Source: Chloroflexota bacterium (GTDB taxonomy: Bacteria; Chloroflexota; Limnocylindria; Limnocylindrales; CSP1-4). From it: a DNA stretch of 6,471 nucleotides. The translations under genes and the position numbers were made by a program. The stretch spans positions 1-6,471 of the forward strand of contig JAJYDP010000288.1 of NCBI GenBank assembly GCA_021777365.1. The letters run 5' to 3'. The notes beneath the pieces were generated by a model. That model searched no databases. It was not told the DNA's origin and was given only the letters and a program-made list of their open reading frames with translations. Position 1 is the first letter of the stretch. The number at the start of each line of letters is the position of its first letter. Positions 1 to 5,890 of this stretch are shown here, piece by piece.

Positions 1-397
1 GAACGCGGGCCTCGGGGCCGCCCATGGGTTCGCCGCCCCGATCGGGGGTGCCTTCCAGGCGCCCCACGGCGCGGTCTGCGGCCGCCTGCTGCCGGCCGTC
101 GTCGACGTCAACGTGAGGGCGCTCCGGCAGCGCGCGCCGGAGGCCGAGGCGCTCTCGCGGTACGACGAGGTCGCCCGGATCGTGACCGGTCGCGCCGACG
201 CCACCGCGTCGGACGCGGTCGCGTGGATGGCCGACCTGGTCGCCGCGCTGGGGGTCCCGGGCCTGGCCGCCTACGGCATCACCCCCGCCGACATCCCGCG
301 TCTAGTCGCGCGCGCAGCCGGCGCCAGCAGCATGCAGGCGAACCCGATCCTGCTGGCTCCCGACGAGCTGATCGAGATCCTCGAACGGTCGCTCTGA
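1..397 (+). CDS. Iron-containing alcohol dehydrogenase, C-terminal part (5' end outside window)
   Basis: This is the last 131 residues of a group III (iron-containing) alcohol dehydrogenase or maleylacetate reductase-like enzyme. Such enzymes interconvert an alcohol and an aldehyde or ketone with NAD(P)H in the cytoplasm. The frame is open from base 2. Near the start it reads GLGAAHGFAAPIGG and then APHGAVCGRLLP, the family's second signature. The two His (AAHG and APHG) match the metal-binding His263 and His277 of E. coli FucO, and the third His often seen between them is Ala here. The stretch SSMQANPI close to the end matches the usual SSMKANPI of the family. The fold-defining N-terminal nucleotide-binding half lies outside the window, so substrate and cofactor cannot be judged. 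The gene runs convergently towards the kinase-like gene, with a 48-bp gap. The family call is firm; the subfamily is not. Confidence 0.9.
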   Translation, partial: NAGLGAAHGFAAPIGGAFQAPHGAVCGRLLPAVVDVNVRALRQRAPEAEALSRYDEVARIVTGRADATASDAVAWMADLVAALGVPGLAAYGITPADIPRLVARAAGASSMQANPILLAPDELIEILERSL

Positions 398-405
398 CGC
401 CCCCC

Positions 406-446
406 ACGGCCGCTCTGCGCCCCGCACCCGAGCGCGACCCGGCCGT
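406..446. terminator. Possible bidirectional hairpin between convergent genes
   Basis: The arms ACGGCCG (406-412) and CGGCCGT (440-446) are perfect reverse complements around a 27-base loop. Inner bases CTC (413-415) and GAG (430-432) could extend the pairing after a bulge. The structure fills the gap between two convergent stop codons, where a terminator would be expected. There is no T-tract on either side and the sequence is very GC-rich, so chance pairing is possible. Confidence 0.3.
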
Positions 447-856
447 CAGCCGCTCGGCTGCCCCCACCCGGCGGGGGCCCAGAGCCCGCCCGTCGACGCC
501 ATCCAGTCGGCGACCCGGTCGCATGCGCCCGTCACGTCGTCGTCGGACACGTCGAGCTCGAGGATGGGAAGGGTCGACTCGGCCGCGAGTCTCCGCAGCA
601 GGTCCTGCTCGTCGACGAACGCCGCCAGGTCGTCGTACTGGCGCGGCTTGCCGGATACCGCGAGCCTGGTCTCGCGGGCCGCCGCGAACGTCTCGGGGCG
701 ACGCGTGCACAGCACGACGTGAAACCCCAGGGGCCGGAGCCGGTCCTCGAGCCAGCCGAAATCCGGGGCACGGCCGGTGGATGCGAACTGCTGAGCGCGG
801 GTCGACAGGTGAAAGCGATCCACGATCCACGAGTAGTGGGGGAGAACCCGCACCAT
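446..856 (-). CDS. Thymidylate kinase-like protein lacking the P-loop region
   Basis: This 136-residue protein resembles the middle and C-terminal parts of P-loop nucleotide or deoxynucleoside kinases. Visible marks are VDRFHLS (residues 12-18), like the DR-x-H segment after the Walker B strand; a hydrophobic strand HVVLCTRRP (46-54); Arg61 and Arg64 where lid arginines would sit; SGKPRQYDDL (68-77); and a final LPILELDVS strand (96-104). A full-length relative should have about 50 or more extra N-terminal residues with a GxxxxGK(S/T) loop. None can be encoded here: the frame upstream of the ATG has no ATG, GTG or TTG before an in-frame stop at 911-913, and that DNA codes for the PspC protein. 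No Shine-Dalgarno is seen. The ATG lies 10 bases after the pspC-like stop, so reinitiation by coupled ribosomes is plausible. It may be a truncated remnant or a short non-catalytic relative. The family call is my inference from motifs. Confidence 0.55.
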   Translation of the reverse strand: MVRVLPHYSWIVDRFHLSTRAQQFASTGRAPDFGWLEDRLRPLGFHVVLCTRRPETFAAARETRLAVSGKPRQYDDLAAFVDEQDLLRRLAAESTLPILELDVSDDDVTGACDRVADWMASTGGLWAPAGWGQPSG

Positions 857-866
857 TCGGCCGAGA

Positions 867-1511
867 TCAGCGGCGGAACGCGCCGGCCAGCAGCAGGGCG
901 CCGACCACGATCAGCGCAAGCGGCCAGAAGAGGTCGGTGTTGAAGTTCGGCACGGTCTGGCCGATCAGGAACACACCTCCGATCAGCACCAGGATCACCC
1001 CGAAGATGAGTCCGGCAGTGCCCGGATCGCCGCTCCACCGCTGCTGTCGCCAGTACGCGCGCTGTGCCCGGCGCTGGGCGCGCGCATAGGCCCGTACGGA
1101 ACGCCAGTCGGAGCCAATCGGCGGGGGCGGACCCCACGGCCCCCACGAGCCCCCGGCCTGCTCACCGCCGCCACTCCCCGGGGTGCCCGGCTGCGCCCCC
1201 TCCGCCTGGTCCACGGGCTGTGACGGTTGGGCGCCCTCGGGCTGACCGCCGGGAACGCCCGGCGCGCCGGGGCCCCACTGCGGCGCGTTCCAGCTCGACC
1301 ATTGCCCCGGTGCCCCGACTGGCGGTTCTTCGGGCACGACCATCGCCATCACGATGTACACGACCAGCAGCGGGAAGATGCCGGTGAGGACGTCGAGCAC
1401 CACCCATGCCAGCCTGACCAGCGACGGGTCGACGTCGAAGTGGTCGGCCATGCCTCCGCACAGCCCCGAGAAGACCCGGTCGGTCGTGGACCGGTACAGC
1501 CGATCGTTCAT
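867..1511 (-). CDS. PspC domain membrane protein with two C-terminal membrane segments
   Basis: The protein has 214 residues. Residues 4-62 form a PspC domain: RSTTDRVFSGLCGGMADHF, then VDPSLVRLAWVVLDVL, then the membrane segment GIFPLLVVYIVMAMVVPEE. A disordered Gly/Pro/Gln-rich linker follows (about 63-131), containing EGAQP twice (92-96, 104-108). Next comes an Arg/Tyr/Trp-rich basic stretch (135-160), and then two membrane segments (about 165-184 and 194-212) resembling the paired helices of LiaF-type proteins. PspC domains are linked to cell-envelope stress responses in the membrane. I chose the ATG at 1511. It overlaps the upstream stop as ATGA, and a GGGGGA stretch lies at proper spacing, whereas for the ATG at 1517 that stretch is directly adjacent. 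The overlap implies translational coupling with the solenoid-repeat membrane protein. No kinase domain is attached, unlike PspC-fused sensor kinases of actinobacteria. The precise role is unknown. Confidence 0.9.
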   Translation of the reverse strand: MNDRLYRSTTDRVFSGLCGGMADHFDVDPSLVRLAWVVLDVLTGIFPLLVVYIVMAMVVPEEPPVGAPGQWSSWNAPQWGPGAPGVPGGQPEGAQPSQPVDQAEGAQPGTPGSGGGEQAGGSWGPWGPPPPIGSDWRSVRAYARAQRRAQRAYWRQQRWSGDPGTAGLIFGVILVLIGGVFLIGQTVPNFNTDLFWPLALIVVGALLLAGAFRR

Positions 1512-2491
1512 CTGCATCCCCCAGCCGGGTTCACGTTGACGGAGGCGAGGTTCGCGTCCAGTTGCAGGTCGATGCGGCTGGCCGCACTTGCGAAGGTGGC
1601 ACTCGTCCAGGTGTCACCGCTCCACAGGCCCTGTATCGCGAGATTGGTCGACGAGAGCGCGCTCCTGGACCGAACCCGCAGGCCGCTGCTCTGCGGCAGG
1701 CAGAGGTCGAGCGACCCAGCGTTTACGGTGATCGATCCAGACGCGCTCGAGGTCGCCGGGAGCGAGACGTGACCCGAGCCTGCGTTGACGCTGATACGGA
1801 GGTCGGACACCGCCGTGCTGGAGAGGTCGAGGTGAACGTCCGCGGCGTTGATCTGGGCGTCCAGGCTGGAGAGATGCGCATTGGACAGGTCGATCTGGCC
1901 CGAGCCGGCATTGACGCCGATCGTGAGGCCCACCGACGGATCGGTGGGCAGGCTGACCTGCCAGCTGCGGTTGTGGTCGCCGGTCACGTTCCAGAAGGCG
2001 TTCGACCGGGACGGCGCGGAGAGGTCCAGCGACGCGGGGCCCTGGACAAGAATCGCGGCCCCGTCCTGCGGATCCTGACCCTGGAAGGACCAGCCGTTGC
2101 CCGGGTTGGTCGTGACGTCCAGCACCCCGCAGTTCATCTGGATCCGTGCCGCTCCGGCGCCGGAGAACGTCCCGCTGCCCTGGCTGGTCACTGCGGCCCC
2201 GTGGACGTTCGGGTTGCCGCATCCCGAGATGCCGGCGAGGTCCGGGCCAGTCGCGAGGAGCCCGCCGAACACCAGTCCGCAGGTCGCGGCGACCACCAGC
2301 CCGCCGGCGAACGCCGCGGGCGTGCGGCGCAGCAGGATGCCGACCCCGATCCCGACGATGATGAGCGGCCAGAGCTTCCACGCCTCGCCCGCCGCGGCGT
2401 GGCTCACCGTGCCCTGCTGCACGAGCAGCGGCACCGCTCCCAGCGCGATGAAGAAGATGCCCCAGTTCAGGAGCCTGCGGTCGATCGCCAC
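1508..2491 (-). CDS. Three-pass membrane protein with extracytoplasmic 21-residue repeat domain (LiaF/DUF4097-like layout)
   Basis: The protein has 327 residues from the chosen GTG. There are three membrane segments: about 8-25 (NWGIFFIALGAVPLLV), 39-54 (LWPLIIVGIGVGILL) and 60-82. A large Ser/Gly/Asn-rich, beta-prone domain follows (about 90-327), probably outside the membrane. It contains four units in exact 21-residue register starting at V193 (VNAGSGQIDL), I214 (INAADVHLDL), V235 (VNAGSGHVSL) and V256 (VNAGSLDLCL), as expected for a beta-solenoid. Cys91, Cys121, Cys264 and Cys326 could form disulfides. The layout resembles LiaF-type or DUF4097-containing proteins that work with PspC proteins, but no family is assigned with certainty. 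The GTG at 2491 has GGGAGG 10 bases upstream. A TTG at 2566 would add 25 Arg/Pro-rich residues before the first helix and has no ribosome site. The stop overlaps the PspC start (ATGA). Confidence 0.82.
   Translation of the reverse strand: MAIDRRLLNWGIFFIALGAVPLLVQQGTVSHAAAGEAWKLWPLIIVGIGVGILLRRTPAAFAGGLVVAATCGLVFGGLLATGPDLAGISGCGNPNVHGAAVTSQGSGTFSGAGAARIQMNCGVLDVTTNPGNGWSFQGQDPQDGAAILVQGPASLDLSAPSRSNAFWNVTGDHNRSWQVSLPTDPSVGLTIGVNAGSGQIDLSNAHLSSLDAQINAADVHLDLSSTAVSDLRISVNAGSGHVSLPATSSASGSITVNAGSLDLCLPQSSGLRVRSRSALSSTNLAIQGLWSGDTWTSATFASAASRIDLQLDANLASVNVNPAGGCR
1664..1915 (-). repeat. Four coding units of 63 bp (21-residue protein repeat)
   Basis: Residues 193-276 of the membrane protein form four consecutive 21-residue units. 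Units 1 to 4 begin VNAGSG, INAADV, VNAGSG and VNAGSL, each followed by an alternating hydrophobic strand (QIDL, HLDL, HVSL, DLCL). Unit boundaries fall at 1915, 1852, 1789 and 1726 on the - strand. The DNA of units 1 and 3 is still visibly alike around the VNAGSG codons, while units 2 and 4 have diverged. This suggests old internal duplication of solenoid coils, not a recent tandem repeat. Confidence 0.75.
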
Positions 2492-2501
2492 GAGGCATGA
2501 T

Positions 2502-2507
2502 CCTCCC
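2502..2507 (-). promoter_or_regulatory. Ribosome binding site setting the GTG start at 2491
   Basis: The - strand reads GGGAGG here, followed by ten bases and then GTG. A nearer ATG at 2498 lies only three bases from the GGAGG core and opens a different frame with Arg/Pro/Gly-rich shadow-type protein, so it is not the start. This site decides the GTG start of the solenoid-repeat membrane protein over the upstream TTG at 2566. Confidence 0.6.
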
Positions 2508-2532
2508 GTTCGTTCCGGCCGAACCGGGACGG

Positions 2533-2552
2533 TGACGCGCCGGTGCGCGTCA
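2533..2552. repeat. Perfect 8-bp inverted repeat with 4-base loop in the leader
   Basis: TGACGCGC (2533-2540), loop CGGT, then GCGCGTCA (2545-2552): a perfect stem-loop about 40-60 bases before the GTG start of the membrane protein. No T-run follows on either strand, so a simple intrinsic terminator is unlikely. It could be a protein-binding operator, a leader hairpin that tunes translation or mRNA stability, or chance pairing in GC-rich DNA. Confidence 0.4.
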
Positions 2553-2626
2553 GGTGCGACGGGCAAAGGGTATGCGCTTCTGTTACATGCCGCCAGTCCC
2601 GTTCGGCCTTTGACCGCTCCGCGCCC

Positions 2627-3634
2627 TCAACCCGGCGACGAGGATCCTGCGCACCCCGATTCTTCGGGGAGGAGCGGCCGGAGGCGCAGGGCCCAGGCAA
2701 GCGGCTGGAATGTGCCACCGCTCAGCCAACGGGTCAGGGTGTTGGAGCCGCGCAGCGCGGGCAGGACGCGCGCGAGCTCGGGCCCCTGCAGGACCGCGCA
2801 GCGCGTGTCGGGCAGGCCTGCGACCGGCGTGCCCAGGCTGCCCAGGGGTTGGATGCCGGGCCAGGTGACGAAGGAGGGTCGCACCTCGCCGGGCTGGGAG
2901 GTGGGGCCGCCGCTCTGCAGGTCGGCGCGATCGATGAACAGGCGGATCGCGTCGAACGCGTAGGCCTGTTCGGGCTCGACCACGCCGCGCCCGAGCCAGG
3001 CGCCCAGATCGTCCAGCCTTGCCCGGAACCCGGAAATCGCCCGGCGAGCTGCGGCGTCGGCGGCGCCCGGTCCCCCGGCGCCCGACCTCCCGACGCTTGA
3101 TCCACCTGCCCCGCCGGGCGCGGCCGTGCCCCCGTCGATCCCCAGCGCATACACGCGTGTCACGTGGGTGCTCCCACCAGCCACGACCGTCAGGGTAGTG
3201 GTGGGTGCGTCCATGATCCCCGGGAAGTCGATCTGGCGGTCCGCGCCGAGCAGTCCGGCCGTCCGCGCGGCCTCGAGGATGCGCTGGACGCCTGCCTGGG
3301 AAACGCGCTGCAGGAGCAGGTTGGGCAGCGCGGGACCCGGGTAGATGGCGATCTGCGGGCCAACGGTGATGACACGGCCGTCGCCGTATAGCGAGAACTC
3401 GGGGATGTGCGTCAGGATCACTCCCGGCGCCACCAGGCCCCCGTCCGTCGAGACGCGGAGCACCAGGTCCGATGGGCCCGCAGGGTGCTGGATGGCTCCC
3501 GCGCCCGGCACGGTCCCTCCCGGCGTGCCCGACCCTCCCCCTGCCGAGCCCCCGGACCCACCGGCGCCGGGGCCTGCGGCGCAGGCGGCGAGCAGCCACG
3601 CCAGGAACGCGACCGAGACGAGGCGCACCTTCAT
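2627..3634 (-). CDS. Secreted lipoprotein of unknown function
   Basis: The protein has 335 residues. Residues 1-18 are a lipoprotein signal peptide: basic MKVR, a hydrophobic core, and the lipobox LLAAC with the lipid-attachment site at Cys18. A Gly/Ala/Ser-rich tether follows to about residue 47. Two compact parts come next: about 55-167 (LVLRVSTDGG, then IPEFSLYGDGRVI and YPGPALPNL, then a helix VQRILEAARTAGLL) and about 195-328 (ending NTLTRWLSGG and LRPLLPEESGC). They are split by a Gly-rich insert (168-192). Cys279 and Cys328 could pair. A strand-turn stretch such as SLYGDGRVI is a pattern I associate with uncharacterised lipoproteins of high-GC bacteria, but I recognise no functional domain. 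The ATG gives the perfect signal peptide; no Shine-Dalgarno is seen before it. It is divergent from the alcohol dehydrogenase gene (101 bp apart) and first in the - strand run. Confidence 0.85.
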   Translation of the reverse strand: MKVRLVSVAFLAWLLAACAAGPGAGGSGGSAGGGSGTPGGTVPGAGAIQHPAGPSDLVLRVSTDGGLVAPGVILTHIPEFSLYGDGRVITVGPQIAIYPGPALPNLLLQRVSQAGVQRILEAARTAGLLGADRQIDFPGIMDAPTTTLTVVAGGSTHVTRVYALGIDGGTAAPGGAGGSSVGRSGAGGPGAADAAARRAISGFRARLDDLGAWLGRGVVEPEQAYAFDAIRLFIDRADLQSGGPTSQPGEVRPSFVTWPGIQPLGSLGTPVAGLPDTRCAVLQGPELARVLPALRGSNTLTRWLSGGTFQPLAWALRLRPLLPEESGCAGSSSPG

Positions 3635-3697
3635 GGCCGTACGGACGCCGTGATCGACCCGAAGGTTCCCGGCCGGGCCGGATCGCGTCGCCCGCGC

Positions 3698-3726
3698 TTG
3701 CGCGTTCCGCGCGACCGTCGGATAGT
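3698..3726 (+). promoter_or_regulatory. Sigma70-like promoter for the dehydrogenase/reductase operon
   Basis: TTGCGC (3698-3703), a 17-base spacer, then GATAGT (3721-3726). Transcription would begin near 3733, only about three bases before the ATG at 3736. That fits the absence of a ribosome site before this gene and suggests a leaderless or nearly leaderless transcript. The spacer contains the small inverted repeat GCGCG-TTC-CGCGC (3700-3712), which overlaps the -35 box and could be an operator or a product of high GC. Confidence 0.5.
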
Positions 3727-3735
3727 CGTGGCGTC

Positions 3736-4782
3736 ATGCGCGCACTCGTCGTCGAACGACCGGCACCCGCGGCGGAGCACCCGCTCCGCGAGGTCCAGCT
3801 CCCCGATCCCGCGCCGGGACGGGGCGAGCTGCTGCTCAGGGTGGGGGCGTGCGGGGTCTGCCGCACCGACCTCCAGATCGCCGAGGGCGACGTGGAGGCG
3901 CGACGCCTTCCGATCGTGCCCGGCCACCAGGTCGTCGGCGTCGTCGAGGCGCTGGGGGCGGGAGTCGAGGGTTGGCGGGTCGGCGATCGCGCCGGCGCCG
4001 CGTGGCTCGGCGGCGCCTGCGGCCGCTGCGAGTTCTGCCGGTCGGGCCGCGAGAACCTCTGCGAGCAGGCCCGCTTCACCGGGTGGGATCGCGACGGCGG
4101 CTATGCCGAGCTCATGACCACACGTGCCGATTTCGCGCTACGGCTGCCCGAGACGTTCGAGGATCTCGACGCCGCGCCGCTTCTCTGCGGTGGCGTCATC
4201 GGGTACCGGGCGCTGAAGGTCTCCGGGATCCAGCCGGGCGGGCGCCTGGGCCTTTACGGGTTCGGCGCGTCCGCCTCGCTCGCGATCCAGGTCGCGGTCC
4301 ACTGGGGCTGCGAGGTCTACGTCTGCACTCGCTCCGAGCACGAACGTCGCCGGGCGCTCGACCTGGGCGCGACCTGGGCCGGCGGTTACGACGTCCGGCC
4401 GCCCCGGCCGCTGCATGCGGCGGTGACGTTCGCCCCCGCCGGCGACGTCGTGGTCGCCGCGCTCCGTGCGCTGGACCGCGGTGGAACGGTTGCGATCAAC
4501 GCGATCCACCTCGACCGGGTCCCCGAGTTCCCGTACGAGCCGCTCTGGTGGGAGCGGTCGCTGCGGAGCGTGGCGAACTTCACGCGCCGGGATGCGATCG
4601 AGTTCCTGGCCCTGGCCGCAGAGATCCCGATCCGGACGGCGTACGAGCCGCTGCCCCTGGCCGAGGGCAACCGGGCGCTCGAGCGGCTGAAGGCGGGGGA
4701 CGTCGAGGGTGCCTTCGTGCTCGTGCCCGGCGAGCGCGGCGGCAGCCGCCATCCGCGGGCACCACGCGCCCGGCTTCGATGA
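3736..4782 (+). CDS. Zinc-dependent alcohol dehydrogenase, TIGR02822-like family
   Basis: This is a 348-residue medium-chain, NAD(P)-dependent alcohol dehydrogenase, predicted to interconvert an alcohol and an aldehyde or ketone in the cytoplasm. Catalytic zinc ligands are visible as Cys42 (CGVCRTDL), His64 (PGHQVVG) and Cys151 (LLCGGVIGYRAL). The structural zinc site is complete with Cys95, Cys98, Cys101 and Cys109 (CGRCEFCRSGRENLC). The Rossmann turn is GLYGFGAS (172-179). The motifs GRLGLYGFG, FAPAGD and GGTVAINAIHL are typical of the TIGR02822 subgroup. Residue 65 is Gln where many relatives have Glu, as is common in this subgroup. The ATG at 3736 begins the standard MRALVVE strand, and longer upstream frames would run into the promoter and the divergent lipoprotein gene. 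About 15 basic, Pro/Arg-rich residues at the C-terminus go beyond the usual end (VLVP). It is first in an operon with the aldo/keto reductase. The substrate is unknown. Confidence 0.95.
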   Translation: MRALVVERPAPAAEHPLREVQLPDPAPGRGELLLRVGACGVCRTDLQIAEGDVEARRLPIVPGHQVVGVVEALGAGVEGWRVGDRAGAAWLGGACGRCEFCRSGRENLCEQARFTGWDRDGGYAELMTTRADFALRLPETFEDLDAAPLLCGGVIGYRALKVSGIQPGGRLGLYGFGASASLAIQVAVHWGCEVYVCTRSEHERRRALDLGATWAGGYDVRPPRPLHAAVTFAPAGDVVVAALRALDRGGTVAINAIHLDRVPEFPYEPLWWERSLRSVANFTRRDAIEFLALAAEIPIRTAYEPLPLAEGNRALERLKAGDVEGAFVLVPGERGGSRHPRAPRARLR

Positions 4783-4787
4783 GACGG

Positions 4788-4794
4788 AAGGAGG
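4788..4794 (+). promoter_or_regulatory. Strong ribosome binding site of the aldo/keto reductase
   Basis: AAGGAGG followed by seven bases and the ATG at 4802. This near-consensus site fixes the start of the second gene and contrasts with the first gene of the operon, which has none. An open frame to the left (from 4709) has no comparable site and would overlap the dehydrogenase gene. Confidence 0.85.
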
Positions 4795-4801
4795 CGTCGG
4801 G

Positions 4802-5827
4802 ATGACGCTTGACATGCGTCCGCTCGGATCGAGCGGGCTGGAGATCACCACGGTCGGGTTCGGGGCCTGGGCCATCGGCGGCGGCGGATGGGCATACGGC
4901 TGGGGCCCGCAGGACGATGCGACCTCGGTCGAGGCCATCTGCCACGCCGTCAGTCGCGGCGTGAACTGGATCGACACCGCGGCGATCTACGGGTTGGGAC
5001 ACTCGGAGGAGGTCGTCGGCGAGGCGCTCCGGCAGATCCCGGGGAGGGAGCGCCCCCTCGTGTTCACCAAGGGCGGCATGGTCCCCGACCTCGCACGGCC
5101 CTTCGAGGACCCGGAGCGCAACCTGCAGCCCGCGTCCATCCGCCGCGAGGTCGAGGCGTCCCTGCGGCGGCTGGGCGTCGAGCGGATCGACCTGTACCAG
5201 TTCCACTGGCCGGACCGGACGGACACGCCCGTCGAGGAATCGTGGGGCGAGATGGCGAGACTGGTCGACGAGGGGAAGATCCGCGCGGCGGGCGTCGCCA
5301 ATTTCGACGTCGCGCTGCTCGAGCAGGCCGAGGCGGTCCGGCACGTCGACTCGCTCCAGCCCCCCTTCTCGCTGATCCGTCGCGACGCCGGCGGGGACGT
5401 CATCCCCTGGGCGGCCGCGCACGGCACGGGCGTGATCGTGTACAGCCCGATGCAGTCCGGAATCCTCACCGATTCGTTCTCGGCGGAGCGGGTGGCCCGC
5501 ATGGCGGAGGACGACTGGCGCCCCCGGAACCCGCAGTTCCAGGAGCCGGCGCTCTCGTGCAACCTCGCGCTTCGCGACGCCCTCCGGCCGATCGCCGAGC
5601 GGCGCGGGACGACGGTCTCCGCGATCGCCGTGGCCTGGACGCTCGCCTGGCCGGGTGTGACTGGCGCGATCGTGGGGGCGCGGTCGCCGGGACAGGTCGA
5701 CGGGTGGGTCGCCGCCGGCTCGATCTCGCTCAAGCCTGAGGACCTGGTCGAGATCGCCCACGCGGTCGAGCGCACGGGCGCCGGCACCGGTCCGGTCCAC
5801 CCGCTCACCGGGGCCGGGCAGCGATAA
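4802..5827 (+). CDS. Aldo/keto reductase
   Basis: This 341-residue (alpha/beta)8-barrel aldo/keto reductase is a cytoplasmic, usually NADPH-dependent enzyme that reduces aldehydes or ketones, or oxidises sugar-type hydroxyls. The full catalytic tetrad is visible: Asp58 (NWIDTAAIYG), Tyr63, Lys90 (VFTKGG) and His135 (YQFHWPD). The N-terminal hairpin MRPLGSSGLEITTVGFGAWAIGG and the motif GHSEEVVGEAL are typical. The C-terminal cofactor site AIVGARSPGQVD starts near residue 289. The loop WAYGWGPQDD (30-39) is like that of short AKRs acting on small aldehydes or sugars, but the substrate cannot be read from sequence. The last 20 or so residues are Gly/Pro-rich and likely disordered. It lies 19 bp after the alcohol dehydrogenase on the same strand with a strong ribosome site, so the two are probably co-transcribed and may act on related substrates. 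It is convergent with the DNA glycosylase. Confidence 0.96.
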   Translation: MTLDMRPLGSSGLEITTVGFGAWAIGGGGWAYGWGPQDDATSVEAICHAVSRGVNWIDTAAIYGLGHSEEVVGEALRQIPGRERPLVFTKGGMVPDLARPFEDPERNLQPASIRREVEASLRRLGVERIDLYQFHWPDRTDTPVEESWGEMARLVDEGKIRAAGVANFDVALLEQAEAVRHVDSLQPPFSLIRRDAGGDVIPWAAAHGTGVIVYSPMQSGILTDSFSAERVARMAEDDWRPRNPQFQEPALSCNLALRDALRPIAERRGTTVSAIAVAWTLAWPGVTGAIVGARSPGQVDGWVAAGSISLKPEDLVEIAHAVERTGAGTGPVHPLTGAGQR

Positions 5828-5846
5828 CGGCCTCGCCGACCTGTCT

Positions 5847-5881
5847 CGCGGCGCGCGTTTCCGCCGCCGTCTCGCGCCGCG
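5847..5881. terminator. Possible hairpin between convergent reductase and glycosylase genes
   Basis: CGCGGCGCG (5847-5855) and CGCGCCGCG (5873-5881) are perfect 9-bp reverse complements with a 17-base loop. The structure fills most of the 63-bp gap between the stops at 5827 and 5891, so it could serve both directions. It lacks a T-tract, and the region is repetitive in CGCGCCG, so this is a candidate only. Confidence 0.35.
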
Positions 5882-5890
5882 CCGCGCGTC

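Larger units (their letters stand above)
2492..2626 (-). other. Intergenic leader upstream of the membrane protein / PspC pair
   Basis: This 135-bp gap separates the lipoprotein stop from the GTG start of the membrane protein. It holds the ribosome site and one perfect inverted repeat, described separately. I searched the - strand for sigma70-like boxes and found none convincing. A promoter for the downstream genes is likely here because the gap is much longer than the others in this run, but I cannot place it. Confidence 0.4.

Noticed and set aside
447..460. Short hairpin CAGCC-GCTC-GGCTG at the 3' end of the kinase-like gene
   Set aside because: It lies inside the coding region with no T-tract. 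It may add to termination but is too short to call separately.
223..1089. Long + strand open frame across the kinase-like and PspC genes
   Set aside because: Its protein is Arg/Pro/Ala-rich with no domain pattern. It overlaps two recognisable - strand genes and is the kind of shadow frame high GC produces.
1562..2500. Long + strand open frame opposite the solenoid-repeat membrane protein
   Set aside because: Composition is Arg/Gly/Asp-rich with no hydrophobic segments or motifs, while the - strand has clear membrane helices and a periodic repeat.
3668..3677. Perfect palindrome CCCGGCCGGG in the divergent intergenic region
   Set aside because: It is ten bases of pure G/C in very GC-rich DNA, so chance occurrence is expected. 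No second copy or spaced partner was seen.
3472..3735. Upstream extension of the zinc alcohol dehydrogenase
   Set aside because: The extra residues are low-complexity and overlap the divergent lipoprotein coding sequence. The family N-terminus begins at the ATG at 3736, right after a promoter candidate.
2583..4079. 498-residue - strand open frame spanning the lipoprotein gene and into the dehydrogenase
   Set aside because: It runs across two well-supported genes and the promoter region between them. Its translation is Arg/Pro/Gly-rich shadow sequence.
4580..5800. 406-residue - strand open frame opposite the aldo/keto reductase
   Set aside because: The + strand carries an intact catalytic tetrad and a strong ribosome site. 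The antisense product is low-complexity Arg/Asp/Pro-rich and has no family marks.
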